Shown: positions 10,986-25,200 of the stretch, piece by piece
Position numbering within the stretch: the stretch's first letter is position 1
Layout of the letters: each line of letters starts with the position of its first letter
NCBI GenBank assembly: GCA_037975125.1
Contig: CM075850.1
Coordinates: 122,966,306 to 123,030,305, forward strand
Length of the DNA: 64,000 nucleotides
Origin: Latrodectus hesperus
Taxonomy: Eukaryota > Arthropoda > Arachnida > Araneae > Theridiidae
Reading direction: 5' to 3'
Made by a program: the position numbers and the translations under genes
The notes under the pieces: generated by a model
Database searches by the model: none
Seen by the model: only the letters and a program-made list of their open reading frames with translations
What the model was told of the DNA's origin: nothing

Positions 10986-12093
10986 ATGAGATTATTTAGA
11001 CCACATTTATCTGCCCTGATGAGCACTTATATTTTCTAGTTAAAAAAAAAAAAAAAACATGTAAACAAAACTTTATTGAAAATAGAATAAAAATTAATAC
11101 ACTTCCTAGTTTTGTATTACTTTCGTCTAGTTACTATAATAATTTTTTTTATATTAATTTTATTTCATAAAGAAGCCAATAATCATAAAAATATCTAGCA
11201 ATAAAGATAACTATTTTAATCATGACCATTGTATTTTTAAATTTCAAAGTTATATTATAGTAAAATTCTATAGCAGTAAAAGTAATTAAATAGAGGTACA
11301 AATAATTTTGAATTATTGGTTAATTAAAAAAAACGGATAAACATTTATAAAATTTTACAAATCCAGCATGAAATTTATGTACAATTCTAGCTTTTATCCA
11401 ATATTACCAAAAGATACTTAAAATAACTGAAGATGAATGAATGTCATGGTGATAAAGTTCAAAATCTAGTCTTCATCTCAATAAAAATCATAATTATCTA
11501 ATTTCTTTCTAAAATATTTACACCTAGAGTAAGCATCAATAAAGCAGATTATACATATAAGCAGCAGTTTACAAAAAATTTTATAATCAAATCAATCTTA
11601 TAAAATTTTAAATAGTTTCTCAAGTTTAGAAAATAAAACAGAAAATAAGAGAGACTTTAGTGACAATAATACATAATAATGGAAACAGAACACAATGTTT
11701 AAGGAAAAAATTCTGAAAAATTATAATTAATAAAATCTGATAGCCTAATGATTGTATTTATCAAAATGAGAGGTCTCTGTTTCATCTACTCACCAAGGTC
11801 AGTTTAACAGACATCATTTTGGTGTCAATAAAAGTAAGTATTATGCTTACTTTAAAGACGAATATTTTATTCTGAATAATAAGCTTCTCTGGGAAGAGTG
11901 TCAAATTGATTATTAAATTAAGCTTATGCTGTCTAGTATTGCAGGGGCTAATGATCACAAGAACAGAATTCAGTTGAGCAGGCCAAACTCTTCTGAATTG
12001 CTTTATTAAAATCAACAATGCTTTTTAATAATAATCACATTAAAAAATTAATACTGTTTTGATATCCAGACACATTTTAAATTATTATGAAGT

Positions 12094-12096
<3 letters not shown>

Positions 12097-12175
<79 letters not shown>
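12097..12175. repeat. (TA)n microsatellite
   Basis: About 79 bases of pure TA repeat. The 82-codon frame across it, mostly Ile-Tyr repeats, is not a gene. Confidence 0.97.
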
Positions 12176-12176
<1 letters not shown>

Positions 12177-12799
12177 ACTTTGGGACTCTCCCATATGTAC
12201 TCTGTGCAGATAACATCAAATTTTTGATGCTACTCATCTTGACTCGTGCTCTGCACTTGTGTTTTTTAACTGTAGAATTCAGAAATATTAGAAGGCTAGA
12301 GAAATAATGGCATAACAGTCAAATTTCTGGGTATGTGTAATAAATAAATAAATATATATTTATGTACATATATTTTTGCATGAATTGATTATTTTTATAA
12401 GTGAAAGCAGTGTCAACAGTATTTCAGAGTCAGAGAGTGTTGTAAAAACAGCTGAAATTTTAATTAATAAAAATATTTCTTAATTACACACAATTTCAGT
12501 TAAATAATAAAAATCTTACTAACTGAATTTTTTATTATTAAATTAAAATTAAAAATGTATTTTAGATAAAGTTTCAGTTGCTTTAATTAATAAAATATTA
12601 ATTAAAATGACCGAAATTTCAATAATACAGGAGAATAGAAATAACACAGAAGAATCAAAAACACTATTTTATTTAACAAATAAAAATAAATATATAAATA
12701 AAGTTTCCACGAGTATCCAAAAATGTCAGAAATATATGTTTGTCAAAAGTTTTGATGTCATTCAATGACATCTTGGAATTAAGTACGAAAAAAATTTAT

Positions 12800-12839
12800 T
12801 ACTAAGAAATAGTTTTATATATAAAACTATTTCTTAGTA
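12800..12839. repeat. Perfect 40-bp palindrome
   Basis: The arms TACTAAGAAATAGTTTTATA and TATAAAACTATTTCTTAGTA are exact reverse complements with no spacer. It lies between RAD1's 3' end and the next (TA)n tract. Confidence 0.9.
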
Positions 12840-12849
12840 CTGAAATTTT

Positions 12850-12897
12850 ATTGCATTGCATTATAATATAATATATATAATATAATGTAATGCAATA
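12850..12897. repeat. Second, imperfect palindrome next to the first
   Basis: An outer ATTGCATTGCATTATA pairs with TATAATGTAATGCAAT with one mismatch, around an AT-alternating centre. It starts 10 bases after the perfect palindrome. Confidence 0.7.
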
Positions 12898-12940
12898 TGT
12901 AACAGGATAATTTACTTCATATGAAATATAAAGTGTCTAA

Positions 12941-12942
<2 letters not shown>

Positions 12943-13029
<87 letters not shown>
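12943..13029. repeat. (TA)n microsatellite
   Basis: About 87 bases of pure TA repeat, 200 bases beyond the RAD1 stop codon, so possibly in its 3' UTR or flank. Confidence 0.97.
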
Positions 13030-13031
<2 letters not shown>

Positions 13032-13228
13032 TTACACTGGAATTTAAAATTACAAGAATTTAAATTTTAAAGTAAATAAATTAATCTCAAAAGCAGATAT
13101 ATTCAATATTTCACAGACATTCTGAGTTGAGTTGAAGATAGTCACACGATTTTACACACTTTCTTGTAACAAGTTTTTCATTTGATTAAATAATGATATT
13201 ATGTACAGATGGATTTTAAACGAATATT

Positions 13229-16200
13229 TTAATCATCATCTTCTGAAATATTAGGTGAGCACTACAAGAAAACAATTAAAAAATGAATACATTTTTAAGC
13301 ATTTAAATATTAAGATAAGAAAAAATCAATACACATTATTCATTACAAAAATATAATTTAATTGTTTTTAAAAATGTTTGGCAGTATAAATACATTTGTA
13401 AAAATTTGTTTACCTTTTGACAAATTCAAAAGAAAAAGAAATTTACTATTTTTTTCAATAACCTATCTTGGGGAGTTAATATAGAAAATTACCATACACA
13501 AATCAGATGGAAAAAATAACCATTATCAATTTAATTAAACTTGAGTATATTTTTTTGTTTTTAAATGAATCACTAAAAATCATATTGCAAAAGTTCATTC
13601 TCAAAAAACTGTATCATATGTGGTTATATTTTCAGAAATTTGTAAATTTATTGTAATTTTATATGGATTTATGTATTACTTTTGGACAACAGTTGATATA
13701 TTTTTTCAAAACAAAAGCAGTACAAAGTGTAAAAAAGTAAATTATTAGATTATAAAGTGATGTAAATTATCAGATCAACTATTATTAGTATGTTTATAAG
13801 ATTAGTGGACTTGTTTTTGTGCATGAACATTTATATAATAAGCTAAATAATTAAGTTTCGGAATTTTATACATTTAATAATCGATAGATTCTTGGTTATG
13901 ACTCCGAAATCTCCCTATATTGGGATGCCAGAGATTGTCTAAAGCAATAACTTCAGTCACTGTCCACTTTGTTTTATCCAACTACTTTCTTCAATACAAA
14001 TAACTAACATTGCTGTATTTTGCATTGCTATTAGAAATTTTGAAAAATCATCAATACTATCTTATGCAGATTTTGAAAATTACCATTTTCTGTGTTATTT
14101 TTCTTTGAAAATGTTATCATTTAAAAATTTTATGTCTATAAGACATAACATTTGGTGTGAATTTTATCAATTAAGGAATATACATAACACTAATATGAAA
14201 TACTCTATGTAATATTAAAATCAATTATAAAATATCCTTGTTTTTACATTGTCTTAATTGTTTCCTATTTTAGGTTAGATAAGACATAGAGCAATTTTTT
14301 TGACTAATTGCATTGGAATGAACTAGCTATGTCCATTGAAAGTTTTTCTTTTTTTCAAAGAAATATCATTGCTAATTATTTCTTTTGCAATGATAAAGTC
14401 AATATCATAAAACTGGAAAAAAATAATTGATACAATTTACAAAAGTAAGCAACAATAAACGTTTTAAAAGTTATTGGCAGATCATCATTTAAATGCATAA
14501 AGTTATGGTTGTACATACATACATTCAAATACCATATCTACAAAGTCAAAAATCTGAAAGGCTAAAAATCTACCATATCTAGGCTGTCAAAATAGAAACA
14601 TTTTTATTATAATTTTTATGCATTACATAAGCATTAAAATATAATAATAATAATAATATATACACATTGCACTAAAGTATATAGCAATAAGCTGAGTTAT
14701 GAGTATCACAGTCAAATTCAGAACTGTGTCATAATATATGGCATATCAATTAAAAAGGAATCCATGAAATGAAAACTTATTCCAAAACGAAACTACAGAT
14801 AAAAAAATTTTGAAACATACTTATTCACTCATATTGACTCACTAAAAGAAATTTGTATATATAACACTAGTAGGAGGTAATATTACAACAAAGGTATAAA
14901 ATCAAATGCAAAATAATTTAAAATTTTATTTTTGTTAACAAAAATAATGACAACAAATGACACCATTATGAAACATTTCAAAACCAGATTCTTCATTATC
15001 TGAATGAAATGATTTAGCCTATCAAAATTGGAATTGGAATAATTTGAGTCTGAAAGATTTGGTATATTTGTGTTCCATGGTTATCTTGTTGCACACAAGG
15101 CCTTATTAGATTGGGACCTAGAGTTTAAAAATGAATTCTAAACTACTACAAATATCCAATTCCAAGCTGGGATTGGAACCCAAGAAATGTTGAACTGAAG
15201 ACTAGAACACTAACTATTCATCTCCCAGCTCAGTCTGCCAGATCATCATATAAAATTTTTTGTTCAATTTCACCAAAATCTGAGCACATTTTCTACCTTT
15301 TTTGTCAAGCATAGCAGAATAACTTTTTAAGTTCTCTTAAACATCCTAAAGGTAACTGTTGAAGTTTTAGATAGGTAAGCACTGCAGCATTTCTTCTGGA
15401 AATTGTCATACATATATATGTGCATATTAATACCAGCTATACATAAAAATATTCTAATATAAATGAATTGGAAACTACAAGATATTTATATACTTACAAG
15501 ATATTCAACAAAACAACACTGAGAGCCTTCTACTTTAATCATATACTGCATGCATAAGAATCCTCTATCATCAATACGCATAGAAACTTTAGATGATTGA
15601 TTTAAAGCTCGTAAAGATGGTTTTATTAATGAAATTTGATATCTAGAAAAATAAAACAATATATTGTACAAATTAGTAAGCATCCAGTCTTCAAAAAGCT
15701 ACACACAAAGAAATCTGATTTATTTTAAAAAATAAATATTTTTACTGCAAGCAGATACTATGCATATTATGAATACAACCTTATTTATATTTTTAAATAA
15801 GACATTTACAATACTCTCTTCAACCTTTACAATGTATCTTTGAACAAATACAAACCATACAATCTGAATATGATTAAGATTTTATAATATATAATTAATT
15901 CTTTCAGTGTAATGCATTGTTTAATATATATAAGCAAAAGTACATTGCCATCAATTAAATAAATGAAACTTCTGTCTTGTACTCATTAAAACATGTTATG
16001 AAAACAGCACATCATAACAGAGATTATAAAATTGTCAAACAAATAATTACTTGTTGCATGATAAAAGCAATATGAGACAAAAATTTAAGATTAATTGCAA
16101 GTATTCCAAAAATCAAAATATAATAACAGGAACATTATTTGGAGCAAATTCAGGGAACATTTACGGTTATAAAGAAGTTAAAAGAGTAATTTCAAAGATT

Positions 16201-19200
16201 AATGAAGTAAAAGAAGATTTTACTTTAGATTTCCAGCACACATTCAGTTGAAAAAAAACCAATTTTTTTAAACTAATTTCTACATTTTTTTGTATCTAAA
16301 TTAAAAGAACATATAAATGATTATGATTATATAATTATTAATGATTTTATAATGATTAAATAATAACAAGATCTAGCAATTTTATTAGCCAAATACCTAT
16401 TTCTAAAAGGCATATAAAATTTTGTTATAGTTATTTTAGTGCCATAGATTCAATTATTTGACTTTTTTTTGCTGAGTTCAATATTTAATGATATTTACAA
16501 AACATAATTTTAAACACACAAGCTAGTTTTAATATACTTCAACTAAAATATTTCTCATTTTTTAACATAAATTTATGATTCAATATAAAAATAAATGATA
16601 AAAAATATAATATGGTAAATATAAGACTGAAAAAAAATTCCTACAACCTTTACTATTCTAAGACAGCTAATGGAATAATTTTGCTTAATTCCTTTTTCTG
16701 TCTATTGTATTACTTTCGCTATCTTCTGCAACATTATTTTGCTAAAATATGAAATATTAAAAAAAAGCTTTAGGTAAAATGAGCCATTTCAAAGGATTCT
16801 CTTTGATCAGTATTCAAGCATTGAAGAGATTAAATAATGGATGTTTCATTTAGCACCCCATTCACTTTCCACCTCACAATAAAAAAATAACTTATTTTAG
16901 TAATAAATTGATTTTATTAATGAGAAGAAATTTATAAAATATTTGTAATATTGAAAAAAAAGTTAAATATTAAGAATTTTCTAGTTTATTTAATAATTTT
17001 ACTCTCACTTTTGTATGCAAGTGTTAGTTAGACCTACAATTTAAAGAGGAGTCTGCACTATTATTGAGCTCTTGAGCTGCATAACTGAAATACAGAAAGC
17101 TTAACATTTATCTGCTAGCTTAGCTACAACACTTTTGAAAAATCAGAATTTGTAGTTTGTTTTTTGTTTTAAAAGAATATCATCTAAACATATTCAAAAC
17201 ATACTATATCTATATCAATACAAGCTTTCTCAAGTGATATTATATTAAAATCAAATAAACAGCAATATTATTGAAAAATATAAATAAAAAACCTGAAAAT
17301 TAGATACATAATAGCAGAAATTTATCATACAGTGCACATTTTTTATTGCTTATAAAAGTTAAACTGAAAGTAAAGAAACTTTCAAATTAATACATACTTG
17401 TTTTTAATTAAATCTGAACATTCAAATGATTCTATCATATCAGACTCTTTAGAAAAGCTTATCTATGAAGAAAAAGCATATTTCATTAAACATATAAACT
17501 TAAAATGCTGTAACATGCAACTTAAAAAAATAGCATTTGTTTTTTAAAAAAAATCATAATTTTTTTAAGATTGTAGCTAAAAATTAAAGAGTCATATGAG
17601 AAAAATTGAGAACACAATATATTTATACACAAAGAAATGTAAAAAATATGAAAAAAAATCACTTTTAACCATTGTATTAACTTCTGAATTAATTTTAATA
17701 TTTTGGTTTATTTTAGTAGTAGAAACATAAAAATTTAATGGTATATTTTCACTAATCAATTGACATTTTTTATTGACATATTTAATACTTGCTTTAAAAA
17801 TATGATTCAGAAAACATTAAATACTTTTTAAAAATTGTTAAAATGATTTATAATTTCCACAACATATAATTATAAATTTATTAGAAGTAAGGCCCACCAA
17901 GTCCTTGTGGAGCACAAATGAACTTTTTACAATATTGATTTAATTGCAACTCAAGAAATGATATAGATTGGTGAGGGGATCTTGAAAAATAAAACTATAG
18001 TGTATTTTATAGCTGTGATTCTATTTTTTAAAATAAAGAATGGGGTGAAATGGAGATATGCTCATGCTTGCTGCCTTTTCATCTTGATTTGGAATGAGCA
18101 GTTTGCAAATCAAGCATCAACACCAGAAGTATATTTTCCAAAACTGTGCAATTCCTTGCGTATGCTGACGATATCATGATCATAGCACACACTAAGAATG
18201 CTATGCTAGAGGCAGGTTTTGCACTTAAAATCAGTAGAAAAATTCATCTTCTTATTAATGAAAACAAAATTAAATAATTGCCAATTACTAAAGATGAAAA
18301 GATTTTAAAATTCTTAGAGATTAATGATTATAAATTTGAAGTGGTTAATTGTTTTTAATATTTAAGTTCAAATATCAATACTCAGAACAAGATCACTGTG
18401 GTTAAAATATGAATTTTGGCCGCTAATCAATGGCTTTATGACTTATGTAACTTTTATATAAAAATTAATCAAAAGAAACACTAAAATCACATTATATGAA
18501 GTACTTATTATATCAGTGCTCACCTATGGATCTGAAATTTGGACATTTACTTAATTCTAGACAGAACAGCTAGCTATTTTTGGACAAAAAGTTCTGAGAA
18601 AAATCTTTGGTGCTGTGAATGAAAAGAAAATTTGGAAATGTTGATGTGATTTTGAATTCTACAATTTATTTAAGGATATAAATATAATCAAATTCATTAA
18701 AATCAATCACATGAAATTTGTGGGCTATAAATACAGTATACCCCTATCACTAACATCTAAAATGTTCAATCATAAACTTTTGGAAACTAGAAAAAGGAGT
18801 AGGCCCAAGTTGAGTTGGCAGTACTGTGTAGAGGAAAATCTTAAGATCCTAAAGGTAACTAATTGGAGATCAATTGCAAAAACCAATCAGAGAAAAAGAA
18901 AGTCCTTGTGAATGCCTTAGCTCATCCAGGGCTGTTTTGTGAATAGAAGAAGATATAAAAAATGTATATTCTTATTTGCTGCAAAATAAACATTTTTAAA
19001 TGCTGATAAAATTAATATTTCTCAATAAATTAACAAAATGTATTTAAATAATTAAAAACATACACACATAAAATTTTAAAAATATTGTTTATCAAAAATT
19101 TTTATAATGCAGTTATTTTGATCTAATTATATCTATGATTACAACTATCAGACAAAATAATAAGATAATTTCCCAATAGCATAAAGAAAAAGTGAAATAA

Positions 19201-22200
19201 AACAAATGAATAAATTCAGAATGAAGAATAAATTGATTTTTGTAATCATCATTCAGATATGCAAGTAATCTAAAATTAATGAATAATTTATCTTTGATTT
19301 CCATTATTTTATAATGGAAGTTTATTTAAAACATTGAATTAAGCATTTAATTAACCAGAAATTGTGAATGATAATGAAACAAGATGACAAACAATTCTAA
19401 GATAGGATTACATTCTCAAAGTAGAACACTTGGAGTACGAAAACAGTAACAAGAGAACTTGCTCCTTCTAAACATAGATAAGATAATCCCAGAACTTATT
19501 CAATTAATTGAGAAACAAAATTTTATATGAGATATAACTTCATTTCCTGTGCCTTCTACAGTAGTAAATTATGAAGCTAAAACAATAATATAAATTCTTT
19601 TTAATAGCATTTCTCTTCTCATTTCAAATACAAAGTTTTGACGTAAATAATCTTAGTTATATTAATCTTTTTATAGTATTCCATGGAAAACTCTCCAACC
19701 ATCAGTTTAATTTAATTGAATTAGTAACAGATCCTATAATTTTCTCTACAGATAAACTTACGAAGAAACAAAATCTTCCTATTAAAAACCAACAGATACT
19801 TTATAAAGTCAAATCATCAAAGAATTTTCACAGAGTAACATAGCAAACAATAAATAAAACTGTCTTGAGCAAAATTAAGATGAAATGGTATTTGATGTAT
19901 TTGCTAATCAATGATCATTTATTGCACCCAAAGATTATTAGACTAGCATTTAAAATTGGCTAAATTCACTACAAACATTTTTGACTAATGCAGAAATTGA
20001 ACCCATAAAACTATTGCATTGAAGGCTAAATTCTAACAATTGGCTGTCAAGTCAACTATAATACCACTGAGAGCGCTAACCTAAATAGTTAAACACTTTA
20101 GCTTTTGATTCAACAGCTTGTTGGTTCGAATTCTACCTTGGGCATGGATGTTTGTAGTTGTTCTGAAACTACATCAAACTGGAAGTCCCAGTCTAGTAAG
20201 CCCTCATGTGAAACAAGGATCGTCTTTTGCTCCCACTGGTGCAGAACCTTTTTGTGGGATCAATTTGAAGACCACAAAAACCAATGTTCTTAGATGGGAA
20301 AAATGGAAGATATATGAAGCTTGGCACTCCTGGTCAAACCCACGCTAAAAGTATGATCTGTGGATCATCAGCGAGGATTGCCTCTGAAATTCTAAGATGA
20401 TCTAGGCAGAAGATATGTTTAATCGTAGGCTTCATAACTGTGCACTACTATTTCAGAAAACACCTCCATAAAATGGGACTGTTTCAGCAAGACCCTATCT
20501 GCTGGAAATGTCATATGCCAAAGGAAACGGCAAAGTATATCATTTATGAATGTGAGGCTCTTGCCCCCCCCCTCCTCCCTAGATTAACTTCTTTAGGCAT
20601 CATCCATACTAGAGAGTTACACCTAGACTCCATTAAAGGGTTATCGGACTTTATTAATAAAGTGGGTGACCCAAGCAACTAGAACTAAGAAACATTGGGT
20701 TTGGAGTTAATAGTACAAAATGCTGTATAAAAGCAGAGGTGCCCAATATAATACAAAGCCAACTCTAAGAAGAAGAAGAAGCCCTCATGTGCAAAAAATA
20801 ACAATTAAACACGAAACAAATCAAACTAAATTGTAAACATTGACAGGAAAAATGATAAAATAATTGAAGAGAATGCAGTTTAAGCCAGCTTTGGAATATA
20901 AGAAATATAATACATTTATAACTCAAATTAGAAATTGAGATTTTATTTTAGTTATTATTTTATGCTTTTATTTTATTTATTATTTATAAATGGAAATATT
21001 AGAAATTTAAAACTTTTCTGTTTAATTCATACATACACTTTCAAAGTACTATCAGTTCTTATATTAATCAAAAGAAATAAAACAATTATAATGTGGTAAT
21101 TAATTATAATAATGGTACTTATGAATTTATCAGTGACCAATAATTTCTAATATTTAACAATTTTATTCATTCAAGACTTACATGAGTAGTAGCTAAATGT
21201 CCTTTAGTAGTGAGCTGAAAATATGGTTCACTGGGAGACATCAAAATTTCAAGAACTTCACTATTCATGTCTAAATCACTCCATGCTTCCTTTAAAATCT
21301 CAGACTAAAATGCAAGTTAAAAATGTATAAGCATGTTAATTATAATAATATAAATATTAATTTAAACTGCACATTAAATAAAATTCTAATTGTAGCAATA
21401 TCTCTAGCATTATTTTTAAGGAAAAGTCATTGAATTTATTACTAAAATTAACAGTTTAGTTTTGTGATCATTTTTGCTGTAATTTAGAATACTTTATACA
21501 TCGTTCTTCATAAAGAGAATGCTTATTAAGATATAATAATTACTTAGGTTTTAGATATATATAATTTAAATACTTTAAAAAAAATGAAAAATCATAGAAT
21601 TTTCAATGATTAAATATGGGTTATAGTTCAAATTGTTTGGATATTTATTTTAATTAAGACAAATGTGCAAAGCACTTGCTCAAAATTATTAAAAAAGGAA
21701 CTAACTCCTTCAATATATGAATACAAAAAATAAAAAAATTAACAGAAGAATCTGATTTTTTTTTGAAGATTTACAAAAATATCTTATGTATTATTTTTTT
21801 TTTTTTGCAATAAAAATTAATTCAAATTATGTGTGTACAAATATTCTTATAATTTAAATAGCTTTTTGTACAGAAATGAACAAAAATAAATATTGCTGAA
21901 GAATATGCATTGACAATTTAAAGCACTTTGAAATTTTAATTTAAAGATATATAATTTAATTTTTTTAATATCAGTTTGAGAAATAATAATTTTGTTTATT
22001 TTCATCTTAATAAAATAGCTTTAAATGCATAATTAATACATAAATCTATATTCTTGATGTCTATAGATTAATTCTGCACACAATATGCAAGAATTAAACT
22101 GTTTTAGATATTTCCAACCGTGTAGCATTCTGAATCATACTAGTAGATTAATTTGGCATGTCACAACTACAAGACTGCAAAAAATCCTGTTGTAGATCAC

Positions 22201-25200
22201 TAATAGAAAATTCAAAACTGGGAAATTATTGTTATAAATACTGTTTCATGAAGTTAATAATAATTAGATATATTAATATTGGACATTTAAATGTATTTTC
22301 ACAACATATTAAGAATTTAAGCATGATAATATTGATTTATTATTTATTCATAGATTATAAAAATATATATACACACAAAACATACCTACATAATATGTGC
22401 TTAAAAAAATTTCGGTAAAAAATCACAAAAATGCAATTTATATTTGAATAAGATGACCTAGTTACTTCGCGTTTTTCATTTATATATATTCTGTCACATT
22501 TAGCTCAATAAGTTTTCTCACACATTTAGGTGTGAGAAAATAGAGGATTGCAGAAAAACAATCAAGAAAAACAGCAAGGAATCTTTTATATATATTTGAA
22601 AGCTTAGAAAACATAATTTTTTTACTCTTAAAAAATTTAAATATGATAACAATAAATTATTAACAGATAATAAGAATTATATTCTAATTACAAAATGTTA
22701 TTGGTGGGATCATAACTTTACATACATTATGAAAATTTACTTAATTTTCAACACTTTTGATTTAATATTTTCAACACTTTTGATTAAAATATTTTTTATT
22801 CACTTAAATTGCTTTTAGGAAGGAAAAATATTTCAGTACAGTTTTAGTGCAGAAATAAATTATATAAAAAATTCACAAAAAATATAAGATTTTTATTTGC
22901 CTCTTATGATTATTTGTGGTTACATATATTTTATTTACTTTGAGTTGGTGCTGCTCTATGGTTACTTTTTATGTAAGAGAGTTTAAGGAGATTTGTATGT
23001 TATGTTAAAATAAACATCAACAACACGATATTATCTCCTTAAACAATTTTATTCAATTTCTTTTACTATTGCAGACATTCTTCCAATCGTGTACTACTCG
23101 CATAGCACACTCTTCACTTCTGGTCCCTCTTACAAGGGTTACAAAAAATTACTTGGTGCGATGGCACCTAGCTCTGGGATTCACTACAGAGTATCCCCCA
23201 GTGACAGAGGGCATTTAGCCCAAAGGAACGATATATACATATATACATACATATTACTTTAAAAAAAAATAGCAACAAAATTTCAAAAGCACAAACACAA
23301 TTGAAAAATTTGTATAAACATAGAAACAATCATATATAAAATTTTAAAAAAAATACAAATGACAGATTTAATTAAAATATTAAAATAAAACAATTAATAA
23401 GTAATGAAAATGGAAAGTTTCTTTGGAAATGTACGTCTCCTGATCTGGTTACAGTTTTGTGAGTTTTATCAACTGATGAATTTTTATCAAGTATTGGTTT
23501 GCTGGCGGTAGACACTGGTTCAGTGGATGTTTCTGTGAGAAGATGTGCCGGTTTTACACGGTCAAGAGAAACAGTAAATTTCTTTCCCTTAATGTCAATG
23601 GTAATGGTCTTATCAGTTCGTCGTAAGACTTCATGAGGACTGGAGTAGGGTTGGCACAATGGAGGACGTACACGATCGATTCTTAAGAAAACATGTGTGC
23701 ATGATTTCAGCGACGGATGCATATAATATCGATCGGTACAGTGGGCGGATGTTGCAATAGGATTTAGTTGTTGCATCATGTTTCGAAGATTAGTGATAAA
23801 ATCACTGTCACAGGATGGAATAACTGCCATGTCCACCATGTCACTAGGAAGACGCAAAGTAGTACCATACACAAGCTCTGCACAAGAAATTTGCAAGTCT
23901 TGTTTAACGGCTGTTCGGATGCCCAAAAGAATGACAGGGATTATCTCCGTCCAATTAGCATTTTCATAAGCTTTAATTGCTGATTTCAGATGGCGATGAA
24001 ATCTCTCTACAATTCCGTTTGAAATCGGATGGTAGGGAGTTGTTTTTATCCTTTCTGAACCTAACATGCGAGTAAATTCAGCATACATAGCTGAACGCAG
24101 TTGGGGTCCTTGGTCAGATGTAATTACAGATGGACATCCGAATCGTGCAATCCAGTTGTTGAATATTTCACGGCAAACAGTCTTTGCAGAAATATCTGAA
24201 ATGGGTATTGCTTCTGGCCATCTGGTGAAACGGTCAATTATTGTCAAAAGGTAATAGCAACCACTAGAGTGAGGTAGTGGGCCTACGATATCTACATGGA
24301 TGTGTGAGAAACGAGCATCTGGAAGAGAAAAAGTACCTAAAGGCGTTTTAGTGTGTCGTTGTACCTTCGAATCGTTGGCATGGTTCACAGCATCGAACCC
24401 ATGATTTTATTTGTCGTTTCATCTTAGGCCAAACATACCTGGAACAAATTAATTTTGTTGTTGCTGCTATTCCAGGGTGAGAAAGATTGTGCAAATGATC
24501 GAAAATCAATTTGCGGAAAGAGAAGGGTACAAAAGGACGCGGTGTTCCAGTTGAAATATCACACATCAATTCACAATGAGAAAAATGACAAGGTTTTAAT
24601 TCCAGTTTAAGAGAGGTGGTATTAGATTGCAGAAAACTTTGTATCTCTGGATCAGTTTTCTGTGCTTTTGCAAATTCATCAAAACTTAAATTTGGGGATT
24701 TTGTAATAGAATCGATTTCAATTCTACTGAGTGCATCAGCAACCACGTTCTTACAACCTTGCACATGCCTAATGTCAGTTGAATACTGAGAAATAAAGTC
24801 TAAATGGCGTAATTGCCGTGGAGAACATTTATTAGGATTTTGCTTAAAAGCGTGAGTCAACGGTTGTTGGTCTGTGTATATTATAAAATTTTTGCCTTCT
24901 AATAAGTGTTTGAATTTTTTATTGCAGAATAAACTGCAAACAATTCTCTATCATAAGTGGACCATTTTTGTTGACTTTTATTAAGTTTCATTGAGAAGAA
25001 AGCTATTGGTTCCCTTTCCGATAACTGACTTACAGTGCCTCCTACAGCAAAATCTGAGGCATCGGCCGATAAGCTCAACTGAGCTCCAGGAATAGGATGT
25101 CTTAAAAGAGTGGTTTTGGCAATCGCATTTTTCGCGGCAATAAAGGCTTGTTCTGTATTTTCATTCCATGTAAGTTGTTCGGATAGTTTACGAGCATTAG

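Larger units (their letters stand above)
9240..12096. other. Intergenic AT-rich DNA between the membrane-protein gene and RAD1
   Basis: No coding segment was recognised. It contains a GC-richer patch at about 9770-9905, with AGGCTAAAGCCTAC and later AAGCATGCTT palindromic bits, of unknown nature. It also holds the two diverged SINE copies listed separately. Confidence 0.5.

Noticed and set aside
12059..12307. 82-codon plus-strand frame
   Set aside because: Mostly Ile-Tyr repeats from translating a (TA)n tract; the same applies to the minus-strand frame at 9143-9349.
16051..16251. 66-codon plus-strand frame in RAD1 intron 6
   Set aside because: Asn/Lys-rich composition typical of AT-rich non-coding DNA, with no recognised similarity and no splice partners.
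23768..24254. Plus-strand frames over the Gypsy integrase
   Set aside because: Shadows of the minus-strand integrase coding sequence.
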